This document shows positions 8,809 through 17,784 of a DNA stretch of 64,000 nt, piece by piece (within the stretch, counting starts at the first letter, position 1; each line of letters starts with the position of its first letter). The notes below the pieces were generated by a model. The model did no database searches. It was given only the letters and a program-made list of their open reading frames with translations, and was not told the origin of the DNA. Made by a program: the position numbers and the translations under genes. Source of the stretch: Porphyrobacter sp. AAP60 (GTDB lineage: Bacteria; Pseudomonadota; Alphaproteobacteria; Sphingomonadales; Sphingomonadaceae). The DNA is taken from contig NZ_LJHV01000002.1 in assembly GCF_001296025.1 (NCBI RefSeq), positions 558,001 to 622,000 on the forward strand, read 5' to 3'.

Positions 8809-9987
8809 ATGGCCATGACGCAAAAACGCTTTCCCCTGTTTGCCCTGTTCCTGTGCGCGATGGCTATGCCAACGCAGGCAGCAATGCCGGTCAAAGCTCC
8901 ACCAAGGCCCGCGGTGCCGGCAGCCGCAGAGGCTCCGGTGGCGTTGCTGGTCGATCTGAGCAATGGACAGGTTCTACACGCCCGCAACCCTGACCGGCGC
9001 TTCATGCCGGCATCGGTCACCAAGGTGATGACGCTTTACCTTGCGTTCGAGCTGATCGAGGCTGGCAAGCTCGATCCGGCACAGATCATGGCAATGAGCC
9101 CTCTCATCGCACGCGAATGGCGTCGCAAAGGGTCTACCATGTTTCTGGACGCGGGCGAACAGGTGCGGGTGGATGACCTGCTGCTTGGCATCGCCAATGT
9201 CTCGGCCAATGATGGCGCGGCCGTGCTGGCCGAGGGGCAAGCCGGATCCGTTGCTGCATGGACAGCGGAAATGAACGCCACTGCCCGCAGGCTGGGCATG
9301 GCCGGCAGCCACTTCGGCACGCCCAACGGCTGGCCTGACGAAGGGCGCACTTTCACCACCGCTCAGGATCTGGTTACACTAGCGCGGGCAATGCTGGCCC
9401 GGCATCCCGACAAGTTCGGATACTACATCGGGCGCACCGGCTTCGATTACAAAGGCATTACCCAGATCAACCACGATCCCATGATCGGGCAGGTTGCTGG
9501 CGCGGACGGTATCAAGACCGGCTTCACCAACGAATCCGGCTTTTCCTATCTCGGCACCGCGCAGCGCAATGGCCAGCGCCTCGCCCTGGTGCTGGCCGGT
9601 GTCGAGAATGGCCGCCTGCGTGGCCGCTTGGCGCGCTCTTATGTCGAGTGGGGTTTCACCGCGTTTGAACGGCAGCGACTGTTCGATCCCGGCACAGTGA
9701 TCGGAACGGCGCGGGTGCAGGATGGCAGCGCCTTGCGGGTTCCACTGGTCGCACGCGGCGCGGTTAGCGTCAATCTGCTGCGTGGCAGTGACGGTCCACT
9801 GCGCGCGACAATCCATTATGATGGGCCATTGCGCGCACCACTTGCACAGGGCGAACAAGTGGCCGTTCTGGAAGTCACCGCACCCGGCATGGCGCCTGCC
9901 ACGATCCCGCTCTTCACAAACGAGGAAATCGGCGCTGCCGGGCCACTCGATCGGATCATCAATTCCATCGCCGGGTTGTTTTCATGA
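8809..9987 (+). CDS. D-alanyl-D-alanine carboxypeptidase (low-molecular-weight penicillin-binding protein)
   Basis: A PBP5/6-type serine peptidase (peptidase family S11) that trims the terminal D-Ala of peptidoglycan stem peptides in the periplasm. The 392-residue protein has a signal peptide (about 1-25, ending in PTQAA). Its active-site motifs are S69-V-T-K72, S132-A-N134 and K236-T-G238. After the catalytic domain comes a PBP5-like beta domain, and the C-terminus, PLDRIINSIAGLFS, looks like an amphipathic membrane-anchoring helix. A second ATG six bases after the first is an equally possible start. The stop overlaps tmk by 4 nt, beginning a run of closely coupled genes. Confidence 0.93.
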   Translation: MAMTQKRFPLFALFLCAMAMPTQAAMPVKAPPRPAVPAAAEAPVALLVDLSNGQVLHARNPDRRFMPASVTKVMTLYLAFELIEAGKLDPAQIMAMSPLIAREWRRKGSTMFLDAGEQVRVDDLLLGIANVSANDGAAVLAEGQAGSVAAWTAEMNATARRLGMAGSHFGTPNGWPDEGRTFTTAQDLVTLARAMLARHPDKFGYYIGRTGFDYKGITQINHDPMIGQVAGADGIKTGFTNESGFSYLGTAQRNGQRLALVLAGVENGRLRGRLARSYVEWGFTAFERQRLFDPGTVIGTARVQDGSALRVPLVARGAVSVNLLRGSDGPLRATIHYDGPLRAPLAQGEQVAVLEVTAPGMAPATIPLFTNEEIGAAGPLDRIINSIAGLFS

Positions 9988-10631
9988 ACAGCGGGCGCGG
10001 GGTTTTTATCGCATTTGAAGGCGGGGAGGGGGCAGGCAAATCGACGCAGGCCCGGATGCTGGCTGATGCCTTGCGGAAGCGCGGCCTCTCTGTTGTGACA
10101 ACACGCGAGCCCGGAGGCACCCCCGGTGCGGAGGCGATCCGGGATCTGCTGCTGTCGCCGCCGGGCAATGCCTGGACTGCGGAATCCGAAGCTCTGCTGT
10201 TTGCCGCTGCGCGTGCCGATCATGTTGCGCACCTGATCCGCCCGGCCTTGGCCCGCGGCGATTGGGTCATCTGCGACCGCTTTGTTGATTCTAGTCGGGC
10301 CTATCAGGGCGGAGCAGGCGCGATTGGCGACTCGGCCATCCTTGGGCTTCACGAGTTTGGCAGTTCCGGTATGCGTCCCGACCTGGTGGTTCTGCTGGAG
10401 GGTGACGAGGCGAGCCTCGCTGCCCGTCTTGCTGCGCGAGACGGGAATACCAGCGATGCAATCGGCGGACGTCCGGCCTCATATCATCGGGCCGTAGCGG
10501 CAGCCTTTCGCGCTCTGGCGGTAAGCGAACCTCATAATTTTGCTCGCATCGATGCGATTGGTGACCCGCATGATGTGCATGCTGCAATCATGAAGGCTTT
10601 GGCACCGCTATTGCCTGCGGGTAATCCATGA
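9984..10631 (+). CDS. tmk: Thymidylate kinase
   Basis: Phosphorylates dTMP to dTDP in dTTP synthesis. The 215-residue protein shows the P-loop EGGEGAGKST (about 12-21), the REPGGTPGAEAIRDLLL segment that binds dTMP, the DRFVDSSRAYQG motif (conserved DR), and a LID region with RLAARDG. Length fits the family. The ATG overlaps the stop of the carboxypeptidase gene (ATGA), and its own stop overlaps holB the same way. The tmk-holB pairing is conserved in proteobacteria. Confidence 0.96.
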   Translation: MNSGRGVFIAFEGGEGAGKSTQARMLADALRKRGLSVVTTREPGGTPGAEAIRDLLLSPPGNAWTAESEALLFAAARADHVAHLIRPALARGDWVICDRFVDSSRAYQGGAGAIGDSAILGLHEFGSSGMRPDLVVLLEGDEASLAARLAARDGNTSDAIGGRPASYHRAVAAAFRALAVSEPHNFARIDAIGDPHDVHAAIMKALAPLLPAGNP

Positions 10632-11584
10632 CAGTCTGGCCCAACCACACCGATCCTTGGCGGCAATGGCGCGATGCACTTGGCGGAGAGCGGATGCATC
10701 ACGGCTGGCTGCTTGCAGGCAAGGCAGGCCTTGGCAAGCGCGACTTTGCCATGGCCGCCGCAAGGGAATTGGTCGCCGAACCCGGCGTGCCACAACCGAC
10801 CGGTGATCACCCCGATATTATCGTGCTGACCTATGGTCCCAAGGACGACAAGGGCGAAAAGGCGCAGGCCGAAGGCAAGCCGTTCGATCTTGCCCGGTCA
10901 ATCCGCATCAAACAGATCCGCGCGATGCAGAAGCGCCTGATCACTCGCCCTACATTGGGCAGCCGCCGTGCAATTATAATCGACCCCGCTGATGATCTTG
11001 AAAAAGCATCTGCCAACGCGCTGCTCAAAAGTCTAGAAGAACCGCCGGCAGGCACATTTTTCCTGCTTGTCAGCCATCGTCCGGCACGCTTGCTCCCCAC
11101 CATCCGTTCGCGCTGCCGGACCCTGCGTTTCCCCGTGTTGAACGACAGCCAGCTTGCCGCGATGCTTGAACAGGCCGGCGTTCGGTCTGACCCCGATGCG
11201 ATTGCGGCCGCGGAAGGGTCTTTCGGCGCAGCCTTGCGGTTCAGCGCACAAGATCTCGCGCCGATTGCGAACATCATTGCCGCGCTGATTGCGGGCGAGG
11301 AAAAGGGCAATGCGCGGCGCGGCGAGCTTGCGCGCCTGATCGGCGGAAGGGCCGACCGCGAGCGGGTTCAGGCCGTACTCGATCTGGCGCAAGGTCTGGT
11401 CGCGAGGGCGGCGCGCCTTGCCAGAGACCCGCAACACCGGACGCAGTTGGTTGAAACCCATACCGCCCTGGTGAACCTTGCGGCAGAAGCGCCCACGGCC
11501 AATTTCGATCCAGGACTCTTGCCCTTCGAGATCGGCAGCTTGCTTGTCGCCGCTGCGCCCGCTAGCGAACCGGCCCATGGCTGA
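10628..11584 (+). CDS. holB: DNA polymerase III subunit delta'
   Basis: A clamp-loader subunit that helps load the beta clamp. The 318-residue AAA+ protein keeps a P-loop-like GKAGLGKRDF (about 31-40) and the SRC motif in TIRSRCRTLRF that provides the sensor/arginine-finger region. The segment ANALLKSLEEPPAGTFFLLVSH is a hallmark of clamp-loader proteins. The start overlaps tmk by 4 nt and the end overlaps metG by 8 nt, so the three genes are probably translationally coupled. Confidence 0.93.
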   Translation: MTVWPNHTDPWRQWRDALGGERMHHGWLLAGKAGLGKRDFAMAAARELVAEPGVPQPTGDHPDIIVLTYGPKDDKGEKAQAEGKPFDLARSIRIKQIRAMQKRLITRPTLGSRRAIIIDPADDLEKASANALLKSLEEPPAGTFFLLVSHRPARLLPTIRSRCRTLRFPVLNDSQLAAMLEQAGVRSDPDAIAAAEGSFGAALRFSAQDLAPIANIIAALIAGEEKGNARRGELARLIGGRADRERVQAVLDLAQGLVARAARLARDPQHRTQLVETHTALVNLAAEAPTANFDPGLLPFEIGSLLVAAAPASEPAHG

Positions 11585-13157
11585 CCTCGACCTGCACCCC
11601 TTCTACATTACCACCGCCATCAGCTATCCGAACGGGCGGCCGCATATCGGCCACGCCTATGAGGCTATTGCCGCGGATGTGATTGCACGCTTCCAGCGAC
11701 TGCAAGGTCGCAAGGTCCGGTTCCAGACCGGCACGGACGAGCATGGCCTGAAAATGGCCCGCAAGGCCGAGGAGCAAGGGCGCAGCCCGGCAGAGCTTGC
11801 TGACCAGATGTCTGGTTATTTCAAGGCCATGTGCGATGCCCTGAACATCTCCTATGATCGGTTCATCCGCACGTCCGAGCCCGATCACCACCGGGCCAGT
11901 CAGGCAATCTGGCAGGCGATGGAGGCTTCGGGTGATCTCTATCTCGATCGCTACGAAGGTTGGTATTCAGTCCGCGACGAGGCCTATTATGACGAGAGCG
12001 AGCTGACCGAAGGCGAGGGGGCAGAAAAACTGTCTCCCCAAGGCACCCCGGTCGAATGGACGGTTGAGGAAAGCTGGTTCTTCCGCCTTTCCAGATATCA
12101 GGACTATCTGCTTGGTCTCCTTAAGCAACCCAGCTTCCTCGAGCCAGCAAGTCGCCGGAACGAAATGATTGCCTTTGTCGAACAGGGACTGCGCGATCTC
12201 TCGGTCAGTCGCACCAGCTTCGATTGGGGCGTGAAGGTGCCGGGCAGCGATAACCATGTGATGTACGTGTGGGTCGATGCGCTCACAAATTATCTCACCG
12301 GCCTTGGGTATCCCGATTACAAACCGGATGGAATGGATGCGTTCTGGCCTGCCAGCCTCCACCTGATCGGCAAGGACATTGTGCGGTTTCATTCGATCTA
12401 CTGGCCGGCTTTCCTTCAAAGCGCAGGCTTGCCCGCGCCCAGAAAAGTGTTTGGCCACGGCTTTCTGCTCAACCGCGGCCAAAAGGAATCGAAATCTCTC
12501 GGCAATGTAACCGATCCTTTGGCTTTGGCCGAGGTGTTCGGCGTGGACGCCTTGCGCTACTTCCTGATGCGCGAAGTCGCCTTCGGGCAGGATGGCAGCT
12601 ATTCGCCCGAAGCGATTGTTTTGCGCGCCAATGCCGAACTCGCAAACAGCTTCGGCAATCTTGCGCAGCGCACTTTATCGATGATCGTGAAGAACATGGA
12701 CGGAAAGCTCGAAGCGTTCGAGCGAGCCGATGCTGACGTGGCATTGCTGCAAACCGTTACGATTGCTTGCGGAACGGAACTCCCGCGCGCATTCAACGAC
12801 TTGTCATTTTCGACCGGGATCGAGGCGTGGCTTCGCGCGGTCTATGCTTGTAACCAGTATGTCGACGATCAAGCTCCTTGGGGCCTGAAAAAGACCGATC
12901 CGGATCGGATGAAGGCAGTGCTGCAAACCCTGTTCATCGCCTTGCGTGATCTGGCCATTGCGATCCAGCCCGTGGTGCCGCAAAAGGCAGCCGCGCTGCT
13001 CGATCAGCTTGGCATCCCGGAAGGCGATCGCAGCTTTGCGGCGCTTGCCGACACCGACTGGTTCAACCGCCTTGTCACCAGTGGGTTTGCTGTTTCTCCG
13101 CCGATGCCGCTATTCCCGAGGCTGGAACTCCCTGCAAAGGATGATGGTGCGGACTGA
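11577..13157 (+). CDS. metG: Methionyl-tRNA synthetase
   Basis: Charges tRNA-Met with methionine. The 526-residue class I synthetase has the HIGH motif at 23-26 (RPHIGHAYEA) and the KMSKS-equivalent K303-ESKS307. It is the short form, lacking the C-terminal EMAP-type tRNA-binding domain, and no zinc-knuckle cysteine set is visible in the connective domain, as in other compact bacterial MetRS. The start at 11577, MADLDLHPFYITTAISYPNG, was chosen from the conserved N-terminus; the frame is open further upstream inside holB. Its TGA overlaps the tatD ATG by one base. Confidence 0.95.
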   Translation: MADLDLHPFYITTAISYPNGRPHIGHAYEAIAADVIARFQRLQGRKVRFQTGTDEHGLKMARKAEEQGRSPAELADQMSGYFKAMCDALNISYDRFIRTSEPDHHRASQAIWQAMEASGDLYLDRYEGWYSVRDEAYYDESELTEGEGAEKLSPQGTPVEWTVEESWFFRLSRYQDYLLGLLKQPSFLEPASRRNEMIAFVEQGLRDLSVSRTSFDWGVKVPGSDNHVMYVWVDALTNYLTGLGYPDYKPDGMDAFWPASLHLIGKDIVRFHSIYWPAFLQSAGLPAPRKVFGHGFLLNRGQKESKSLGNVTDPLALAEVFGVDALRYFLMREVAFGQDGSYSPEAIVLRANAELANSFGNLAQRTLSMIVKNMDGKLEAFERADADVALLQTVTIACGTELPRAFNDLSFSTGIEAWLRAVYACNQYVDDQAPWGLKKTDPDRMKAVLQTLFIALRDLAIAIQPVVPQKAAALLDQLGIPEGDRSFAALADTDWFNRLVTSGFAVSPPMPLFPRLELPAKDDGAD

Positions 13158-13933
13158 TGCTGGTCGATAGCCACTGCCACCTTGAATATAAAGGCTTGGT
13201 CGATGATCAGGCCGGCGTGCTTTCGCGCGCGCGGGAAGCCGGGGTCAGGGCATTTCTCAATATCTCTACCCGCCAGAGCGAATGGGATCAGGTGATCGCA
13301 ACGGCGGAGCGCGAGCCAGACGTATTCGCCAGCGTTGGCATTCACCCGCACGAAGCGGATGCACACAAGGATCTCGGCCGCGAGATATTGCGCGCGGCAA
13401 CCCACCATCCGCGCGTGATTGCGATCGGAGAGACGGGTCTGGACTATTTCTACGACCATTCGGACAGAGACACGCAGAAGCGCCTGTTTCGTATGCATAT
13501 TGATGTCGCTCGCGAAACGCAGTTGCCGCTCATCATCCATACCCGTGATGCCGAAGATGATACCTTCGCGATCCTTGCAGATGAAATGGGGAAGGGGGCC
13601 TTTCCCGCTCTGATCCACTGCTTCACCGCTTCGGCTGAGTTTGGCGAAAAGGTACTTGAACTGGGTCTCACGATCTCGCTATCCGGCATCGTAACCTTCA
13701 AGAATGCCAAGGCCTTGCAAGACGTTGCCAAGACTGTGCCTGAAGACAGGCTGTTGGTGGAAACCGACAGTCCGTTTCTTGCGCCGGTGCCGCATCGTGG
13801 CAAAGTATGCGAGCCGGCTTACGTCGCCGACACCGCAGCCTACATTGCCGGATTGCGCGGAACCGACGTTGAACAACTGAAGGCGCAGACATCCGCCAAT
13901 TTCTTCAATCTTTTCCGTAAGGCACAACCGTGA
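13157..13933 (+). CDS. TatD-family metal-dependent hydrolase (putative DNase)
   Basis: A 258-residue TIM-barrel protein of the TatD/YcfH family, usually described as a Mg-dependent 3'-5' exonuclease on DNA or RNA. Metal ligands are seen in DSHCHLE (residues 4-10), in IGETGLDYFYD (the conserved Glu), in PLIIHTRDA, in ALIHCFTAS, and in the final Asp of LLVETDSPFLAPVPHRG. The gene follows metG with a TGATG overlap, and the metG-tatD-MBL order is widespread in alphaproteobacteria. Substrate and role here are inferred from the family only. Confidence 0.92.
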   Translation: MLVDSHCHLEYKGLVDDQAGVLSRAREAGVRAFLNISTRQSEWDQVIATAEREPDVFASVGIHPHEADAHKDLGREILRAATHHPRVIAIGETGLDYFYDHSDRDTQKRLFRMHIDVARETQLPLIIHTRDAEDDTFAILADEMGKGAFPALIHCFTASAEFGEKVLELGLTISLSGIVTFKNAKALQDVAKTVPEDRLLVETDSPFLAPVPHRGKVCEPAYVADTAAYIAGLRGTDVEQLKAQTSANFFNLFRKAQP

Positions 13934-14712
13934 AACTGGTGATGCTCGGCTCTGGCACCTCTACCGGGGTGCCGCGGCTGGGCGGGCCGGATGGCGCGGG
14001 CGATTGGGGTGAATGCGACCCCGACGAACCCCGGAACCGCCGGACGCGGGTCTCCATCTTGGTCGAAAGCGACGAAGGCAAAAGGTTGCTCGTTGATACC
14101 TCATCGGATTGCCGGGCGCAGCTCCTTGCCAATCGGGTGGGAAGCATCGACGCAGTTTTCTGGACACATGACCACGCCGATCACTGTCATGGCATCGACG
14201 ATTTGCGGGTGCTTCGATATGGCCGGGCCGGGCCAATTCCAGGCTTTGGCGAAACGGAAACGGTCCGACGCCTGCGGCAGCGTTTCGGGTATGTGTTTGC
14301 CGGACAGGAAGGCTACCCGACGATCTGCACAATCGACACGCTTGACCGGCTGAGGATGATCGCCGGTTTTGGTGTGGACTGGTGCCAGATGGCGCACGGT
14401 CCGGGTGAAACAACAGCCTTCCGATTTGAAGCCGATGGGAAGTCTATCGGTTACGCCACTGATTTCAGTGCAATTTCGGATGAAATGATCGATCTGTTTT
14501 ACAAGGTCGATATCTTGGTGAGCGATTGCCTTCGCCGCGATCCCCATCCGACGCACGCTCATCTCGGCATGGCAATCGAGTTTGGTGAACGCTGCAAGGC
14601 AGGCCGTGTTGTGCTAAGCCATCTGGACAAAAGCATGGATTACCAGACGCTTTGCAGCGAAGTGCCGGAGTTCGTGACGGTGGGATATGACGGGCTGGAG
14701 ATGAAGGCATGA
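13930..14712 (+). CDS. MBL-fold metallohydrolase, PhnP-like
   Basis: A 260-residue metallo-beta-lactamase-fold hydrolase. The dinuclear metal motif HDHADHCHG occupies residues 80-88, with further ligands expected in VSDCLRRDPHPTHAHLGMAIE and LSHLDKSMDY. PhnP-like enzymes are phosphodiesterases (for example on cyclic ribose phosphates), but homologues beside tatD in alphaproteobacteria are not tied to phosphonate use. A GTG start overlaps the tatD stop (GTGA), and the stop overlaps the next ATG. No phn genes are near. Confidence 0.85.
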   Translation: MKLVMLGSGTSTGVPRLGGPDGAGDWGECDPDEPRNRRTRVSILVESDEGKRLLVDTSSDCRAQLLANRVGSIDAVFWTHDHADHCHGIDDLRVLRYGRAGPIPGFGETETVRRLRQRFGYVFAGQEGYPTICTIDTLDRLRMIAGFGVDWCQMAHGPGETTAFRFEADGKSIGYATDFSAISDEMIDLFYKVDILVSDCLRRDPHPTHAHLGMAIEFGERCKAGRVVLSHLDKSMDYQTLCSEVPEFVTVGYDGLEMKA

Positions 14713-14906
14713 ACCCCGATCTGTTGCTCCCGATTGTCAGCAGCGCTGCATGGTTGATCCTCGCGGCGAGCGCTCTTGCATCGTTCCGCCTTGGTTGGGG
14801 TCAGATGATCAAGATGGCGTTGCTCTGGATAGCGATTTTCGGCGGGATTTTTCTTGCGGTCGAGTGGTTCTTCATTGCCCAAGGCAGCGCCGCCACACTG
14901 GTTTAG
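14709..14906 (+). CDS. Small membrane protein of unknown function
   Basis: A 65-residue protein with two hydrophobic helices (about 5-25 and 33-56), predicted to span the inner membrane twice. The start overlaps the preceding hydrolase stop (ATGA), which supports translation. I do not recognise a named family. The gene ends 38 bp before mazG; the gap holds a very A+T-rich stretch (AACATAATATATATTATCC) that could carry a separate mazG promoter. Confidence 0.65.
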   Translation: MNPDLLLPIVSSAAWLILAASALASFRLGWGQMIKMALLWIAIFGGIFLAVEWFFIAQGSAATLV

Positions 14907-14944
14907 ATTTAACATAATATATATTATCCATCTTGAGGATCGGG

Positions 14945-15712
14945 ATGAACGACAGCCCTAGCGAGCACCCAATCGAGCGCCTGCTCTCTATCATGGCACG
15001 GCTGCGCGATCCTAGAACCGGCTGTGACTGGGACCTTGCACAAAACTTTGCGACCATTGCACCCTACACGATCGAGGAAGCTTACGAGGTTGCCGACGCC
15101 ATAGAGCGCGGCGACATGAGCGACCTCAAGGATGAACTCGGCGACCTGCTGCTTCAGGTTGTCTTTCATGCGCGCATGGCTGAAGAAGCCGCCCACTTTG
15201 CGTTTGCCGATGTTGCCAACGCCATCGGCGACAAGATGCAAGCGCGACATCCACACATCTTCGGCGATGCGAAAGGAACGATGGACGATACGCGCTGGGA
15301 AGACCTGAAGGCAGATGAGCGATCGGCCAAAGGTGTAACCAGCGCTCTCGACGGCGTGGCTACCGCCCTTCCAGCCTTGATGCGGGCACAAAAACTTCAG
15401 AAACGCGCCGCGCGCACAGGCTTCGATTGGCCTGATCCTACAGGGTCTGAAGCCAAGATTGCCGAGGAAATTGATGAACTTAAATCAGCCCCATCCGATG
15501 ACGCCAGGTTTGAGGAAGCCGGCGATCTGCTGTTCGCCGCCGTCAACTTTGTTCGCGCCCATGGCATCAGCGCCGAAGAAGCATTGCGCGCAGCCAACAA
15601 GAAATTTGAACGCCGGTTCCGGGCGATGGAAGAATTGAGCGGCGGTGATTTTCCTAACCTGTCACTCGATGAACAAGAAGGTCTGTGGCAAGCAGTCAAG
15701 AAGACCGAATAG
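14945..15712 (+). CDS. mazG: Nucleoside triphosphate pyrophosphohydrolase
   Basis: Hydrolyses NTPs or dNTPs to monophosphates and PPi, a housecleaning function. The 255-residue protein has two MazG domains. The first shows LRDPRTGCDWD, the catalytic Glu/Asp set in YTIEEAYEVADAI and the helix DLKDELGDLLLQVVFHARMA. The second, in the C-terminal half, has EIDELKSA and FEEAGDLLFAAVNFVR. The ATG at 14945 follows TTGAGGATCGGG, a reasonable ribosome site; a TTG four codons earlier is less likely. The gene converges on hflX with an 11-bp gap and no clear terminator. Confidence 0.93.
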   Translation: MNDSPSEHPIERLLSIMARLRDPRTGCDWDLAQNFATIAPYTIEEAYEVADAIERGDMSDLKDELGDLLLQVVFHARMAEEAAHFAFADVANAIGDKMQARHPHIFGDAKGTMDDTRWEDLKADERSAKGVTSALDGVATALPALMRAQKLQKRAARTGFDWPDPTGSEAKIAEEIDELKSAPSDDARFEEAGDLLFAAVNFVRAHGISAEEALRAANKKFERRFRAMEELSGGDFPNLSLDEQEGLWQAVKKTE

Positions 15713-15723
15713 AGCCCTGAATT

Positions 15724-17049
15724 CTAGAACGAAATGCTCGAGAATTGTCCCAATTCCTTGGGGTTTAGCCGCACCGTCAAGCGACGCACCGGGCCGTCCT
15801 CACCCTCGCCGCCGTCTTCGTCTGCCAAGACCTCGCCATGGGCATGCAGCCAGGCAATCCGTCGTCCATCCTGCACTGGCAGGATAAACGTAGCCTCGCG
15901 CGCAGTGCCGGTGAGCATCCGCGCCAATTCCGCTTCGAGCGCATCAACGCCCTCACCTGTCACCGCTGAAAGAGCAATGGTGCCCTGTCCCGCGGCCAGC
16001 TCCCGCAGTTCATCAAGTGATTCAGCATCCAGCAGGTCACACTTGTTCCAAACTTCAAGGATCGGGATCGCACTGGTGCCGGTTTCGGCATCGACCACAC
16101 CCAGATCGCCAAGCACATCGATCACTTGCTTTTTCTGCGCAGCATGGCTGGGATTGGCCATATCGCGAACATGGCAGATGACATCAGCAGCGGTCACTTC
16201 TTCCAAAGTGGCGCGAAACGCAGCAACCAGCTGCGTCGGCAGATCGGAGATAAAGCCCACCGTATCTGAAAGGATCACCTTTTCGACCCCCGGCAGCCCG
16301 ATCGCGCGCATGGTTGGATCAAGCGTAGCAAACAGCAGGTCTTCAGCCATCACCTCAGCCCCGGTCAGGCGATTGAAAAGCGTGGACTTCCCCGCGTTGG
16401 TATAACCAACCAAGGCAACCACTGGCCAAGGCGCCCTGCCCCGCCGCTCACGGTGAAGTGTGCGGGTCTTTCGGACTTGATCAAGCTCGCGCCGTAGCCG
16501 GCTCATCCGCTGCCGGATCATTCGCCGGTCGGCCTCGATCTGGGTTTCGCCCGGCCCGCCAAGAAAGCCGAACCCACCGCGCTGACGTTCCAGGTGAGTC
16601 CAACTGCGCACAAGGCGGCTCTGCTGGTAATCGAGATGCGCCAATTCGACCTGCAAGCGACCTTCGGCAGTCGCGGCGCGCTCCCCGAAGATTTCAAGGA
16701 TCAGGCCGGTCCGGTCGATGACCTTGCGCTTGAGCTTGTCTTCAAGGTTGCGCTGCTGGATCGGCGTCAGCGCGCCATCCACGATGACAAGCTCCGCCTC
16801 GTATTGCTCGCACCAGACCGCAATATTCTGCACCTGGCCAGAACCGAACAGAGTGTTAGGCTGCATCTTGCGGACCGGCAGGATCGCGGAATGCCCGATG
16901 ACGACACCAATCGCAAGCGCAAGCCCTTCGGCCTCCGCAAGCCGCTCGGCGGCGTCGAGATCATAGCGCAACGCACGAATATCCGGGCACAGCACCAGCG
17001 CCCGCGCACCGCGGGTTACTTCGTCCTGAAGATCGCTATCAAAGCTCAG
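15724..17049 (-). CDS. hflX: Ribosome-associated GTPase HflX, probable CTG start
   Basis: HflX is a GTPase that splits stalled or heat-damaged 70S ribosomes. The protein shows the HflX N-terminal nucleotide-binding region with LFGSGQV and [14 protein letters not shown], a coiled-coil linker around [13 protein letters not shown], and the G domain with G1 [13 protein letters not shown]3 DTVGF and G4 NKCD. The first ATG/GTG/TTG is GTG at 16995, but the frame is open upstream and encodes the conserved-looking [17 protein letters not shown]. The only upstream start candidate is CTG at 17047-17049, which overlaps the hfq stop as CTGA. I therefore give the 441-residue form; GTG at 16995 gives 423. 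Confidence 0.9.
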   Translation of the reverse strand: MSFDSDLQDEVTRGARALVLCPDIRALRYDLDAAERLAEAEGLALAIGVVIGHSAILPVRKMQPNTLFGSGQVQNIAVWCEQYEAELVIVDGALTPIQQRNLEDKLKRKVIDRTGLILEIFGERAATAEGRLQVELAHLDYQQSRLVRSWTHLERQRGGFGFLGGPGETQIEADRRMIRQRMSRLRRELDQVRKTRTLHRERRGRAPWPVVALVGYTNAGKSTLFNRLTGAEVMAEDLLFATLDPTMRAIGLPGVEKVILSDTVGFISDLPTQLVAAFRATLEEVTAADVICHVRDMANPSHAAQKKQVIDVLGDLGVVDAETGTSAIPILEVWNKCDLLDAESLDELRELAAGQGTIALSAVTGEGVDALEAELARMLTGTAREATFILPVQDGRRIAWLHAHGEVLADEDGGEGEDGPVRRLTVRLNPKELGQFSSISF

Positions 17050-17627
17050 TCGTCTATCCCGTCGTCATCGCTGTCTTCATCATCGACGCTGAGATCGACA
17101 GGCCCTGCGGGCTGAATGGTGGAAACCGCATGCTTGTAGGCCAGTTGGACTGCCCCGTCGCGTTCCAGCAGCATGCAGAACAGGTCATAGGCAGCGATAC
17201 GACCCTGCAGCATCACACCATTCACAAGAAACATAGTGACCTGAACATGGGCCTCGGCCACGCGGCTCAGGAAAATATCCTGCAACAGTTTTTGCTTCTT
17301 GCCGCCAGCCTGACTGCCGAACTGCGCCGGATCCAGCGCCTGCCCCGGCATGATCGTGCTGATCGCATGCTTGTACACCAGCTGCGATTGCCCGTCACGG
17401 CGCAGAAGGATGGAAAAATTGTCGAACCATGTGACAATGCCTTGAAGCTTTACGCCTTTGACTAGAAACATGGTGACCGGAATCTTGTTCTTGCGCAGCA
17501 GGTTGAGGAATGCATCCTGCAAGTTGCCGGCTCGTGTGGAAGCAGCGCCCCCACTGGTTCCGCGCGGTTCTGTTACAGCACTGGCTGGCGCAACGGGACG
17601 GGGAGAGAGAGTTCGTCCACTGGACAT
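17046..17627 (-). CDS. hfq: RNA chaperone Hfq with two Sm domains in tandem
   Basis: Hfq binds sRNAs and mRNAs and promotes their pairing. Canonical Hfq is about 70-100 residues and forms a hexamer; this one is 193 residues with two Hfq domains. Domain 1 (35-94) is near-canonical: [27 protein letters not shown] and YKHAIST. Domain 2 (113-173) has [16 protein letters not shown] and YKHAVST, with Lys replaced by Met in the distal-face KLQG motif. A Ser/Ala/Pro-rich leader precedes the domains and an acidic tail (178-193) follows. A trimer of tandem units could form a pseudo-hexamer. The ATG is fixed by AGGAG eight bases upstream; 157 bp separate it from ntrX. Confidence 0.95.
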   Translation of the reverse strand: MSSGRTLSPRPVAPASAVTEPRGTSGGAASTRAGNLQDAFLNLLRKNKIPVTMFLVKGVKLQGIVTWFDNFSILLRRDGQSQLVYKHAISTIMPGQALDPAQFGSQAGGKKQKLLQDIFLSRVAEAHVQVTMFLVNGVMLQGRIAAYDLFCMLLERDGAVQLAYKHAVSTIQPAGPVDLSVDDEDSDDDGIDD

Positions 17628-17784
17628 GACTGTGGCTCCTTGTTTTTGGCGGCCGCCTTTGCGGTCCGCAAATAAAGGACTGAAAACGCATCGGGGCGCG
17701 GAAACAATCCTGCCAGCATCATGCCGCCTGTAATGCGCGGCGACAAGGCTTGATTTCAGGGGAGTACAGCCGCCTGTCGAAGCT

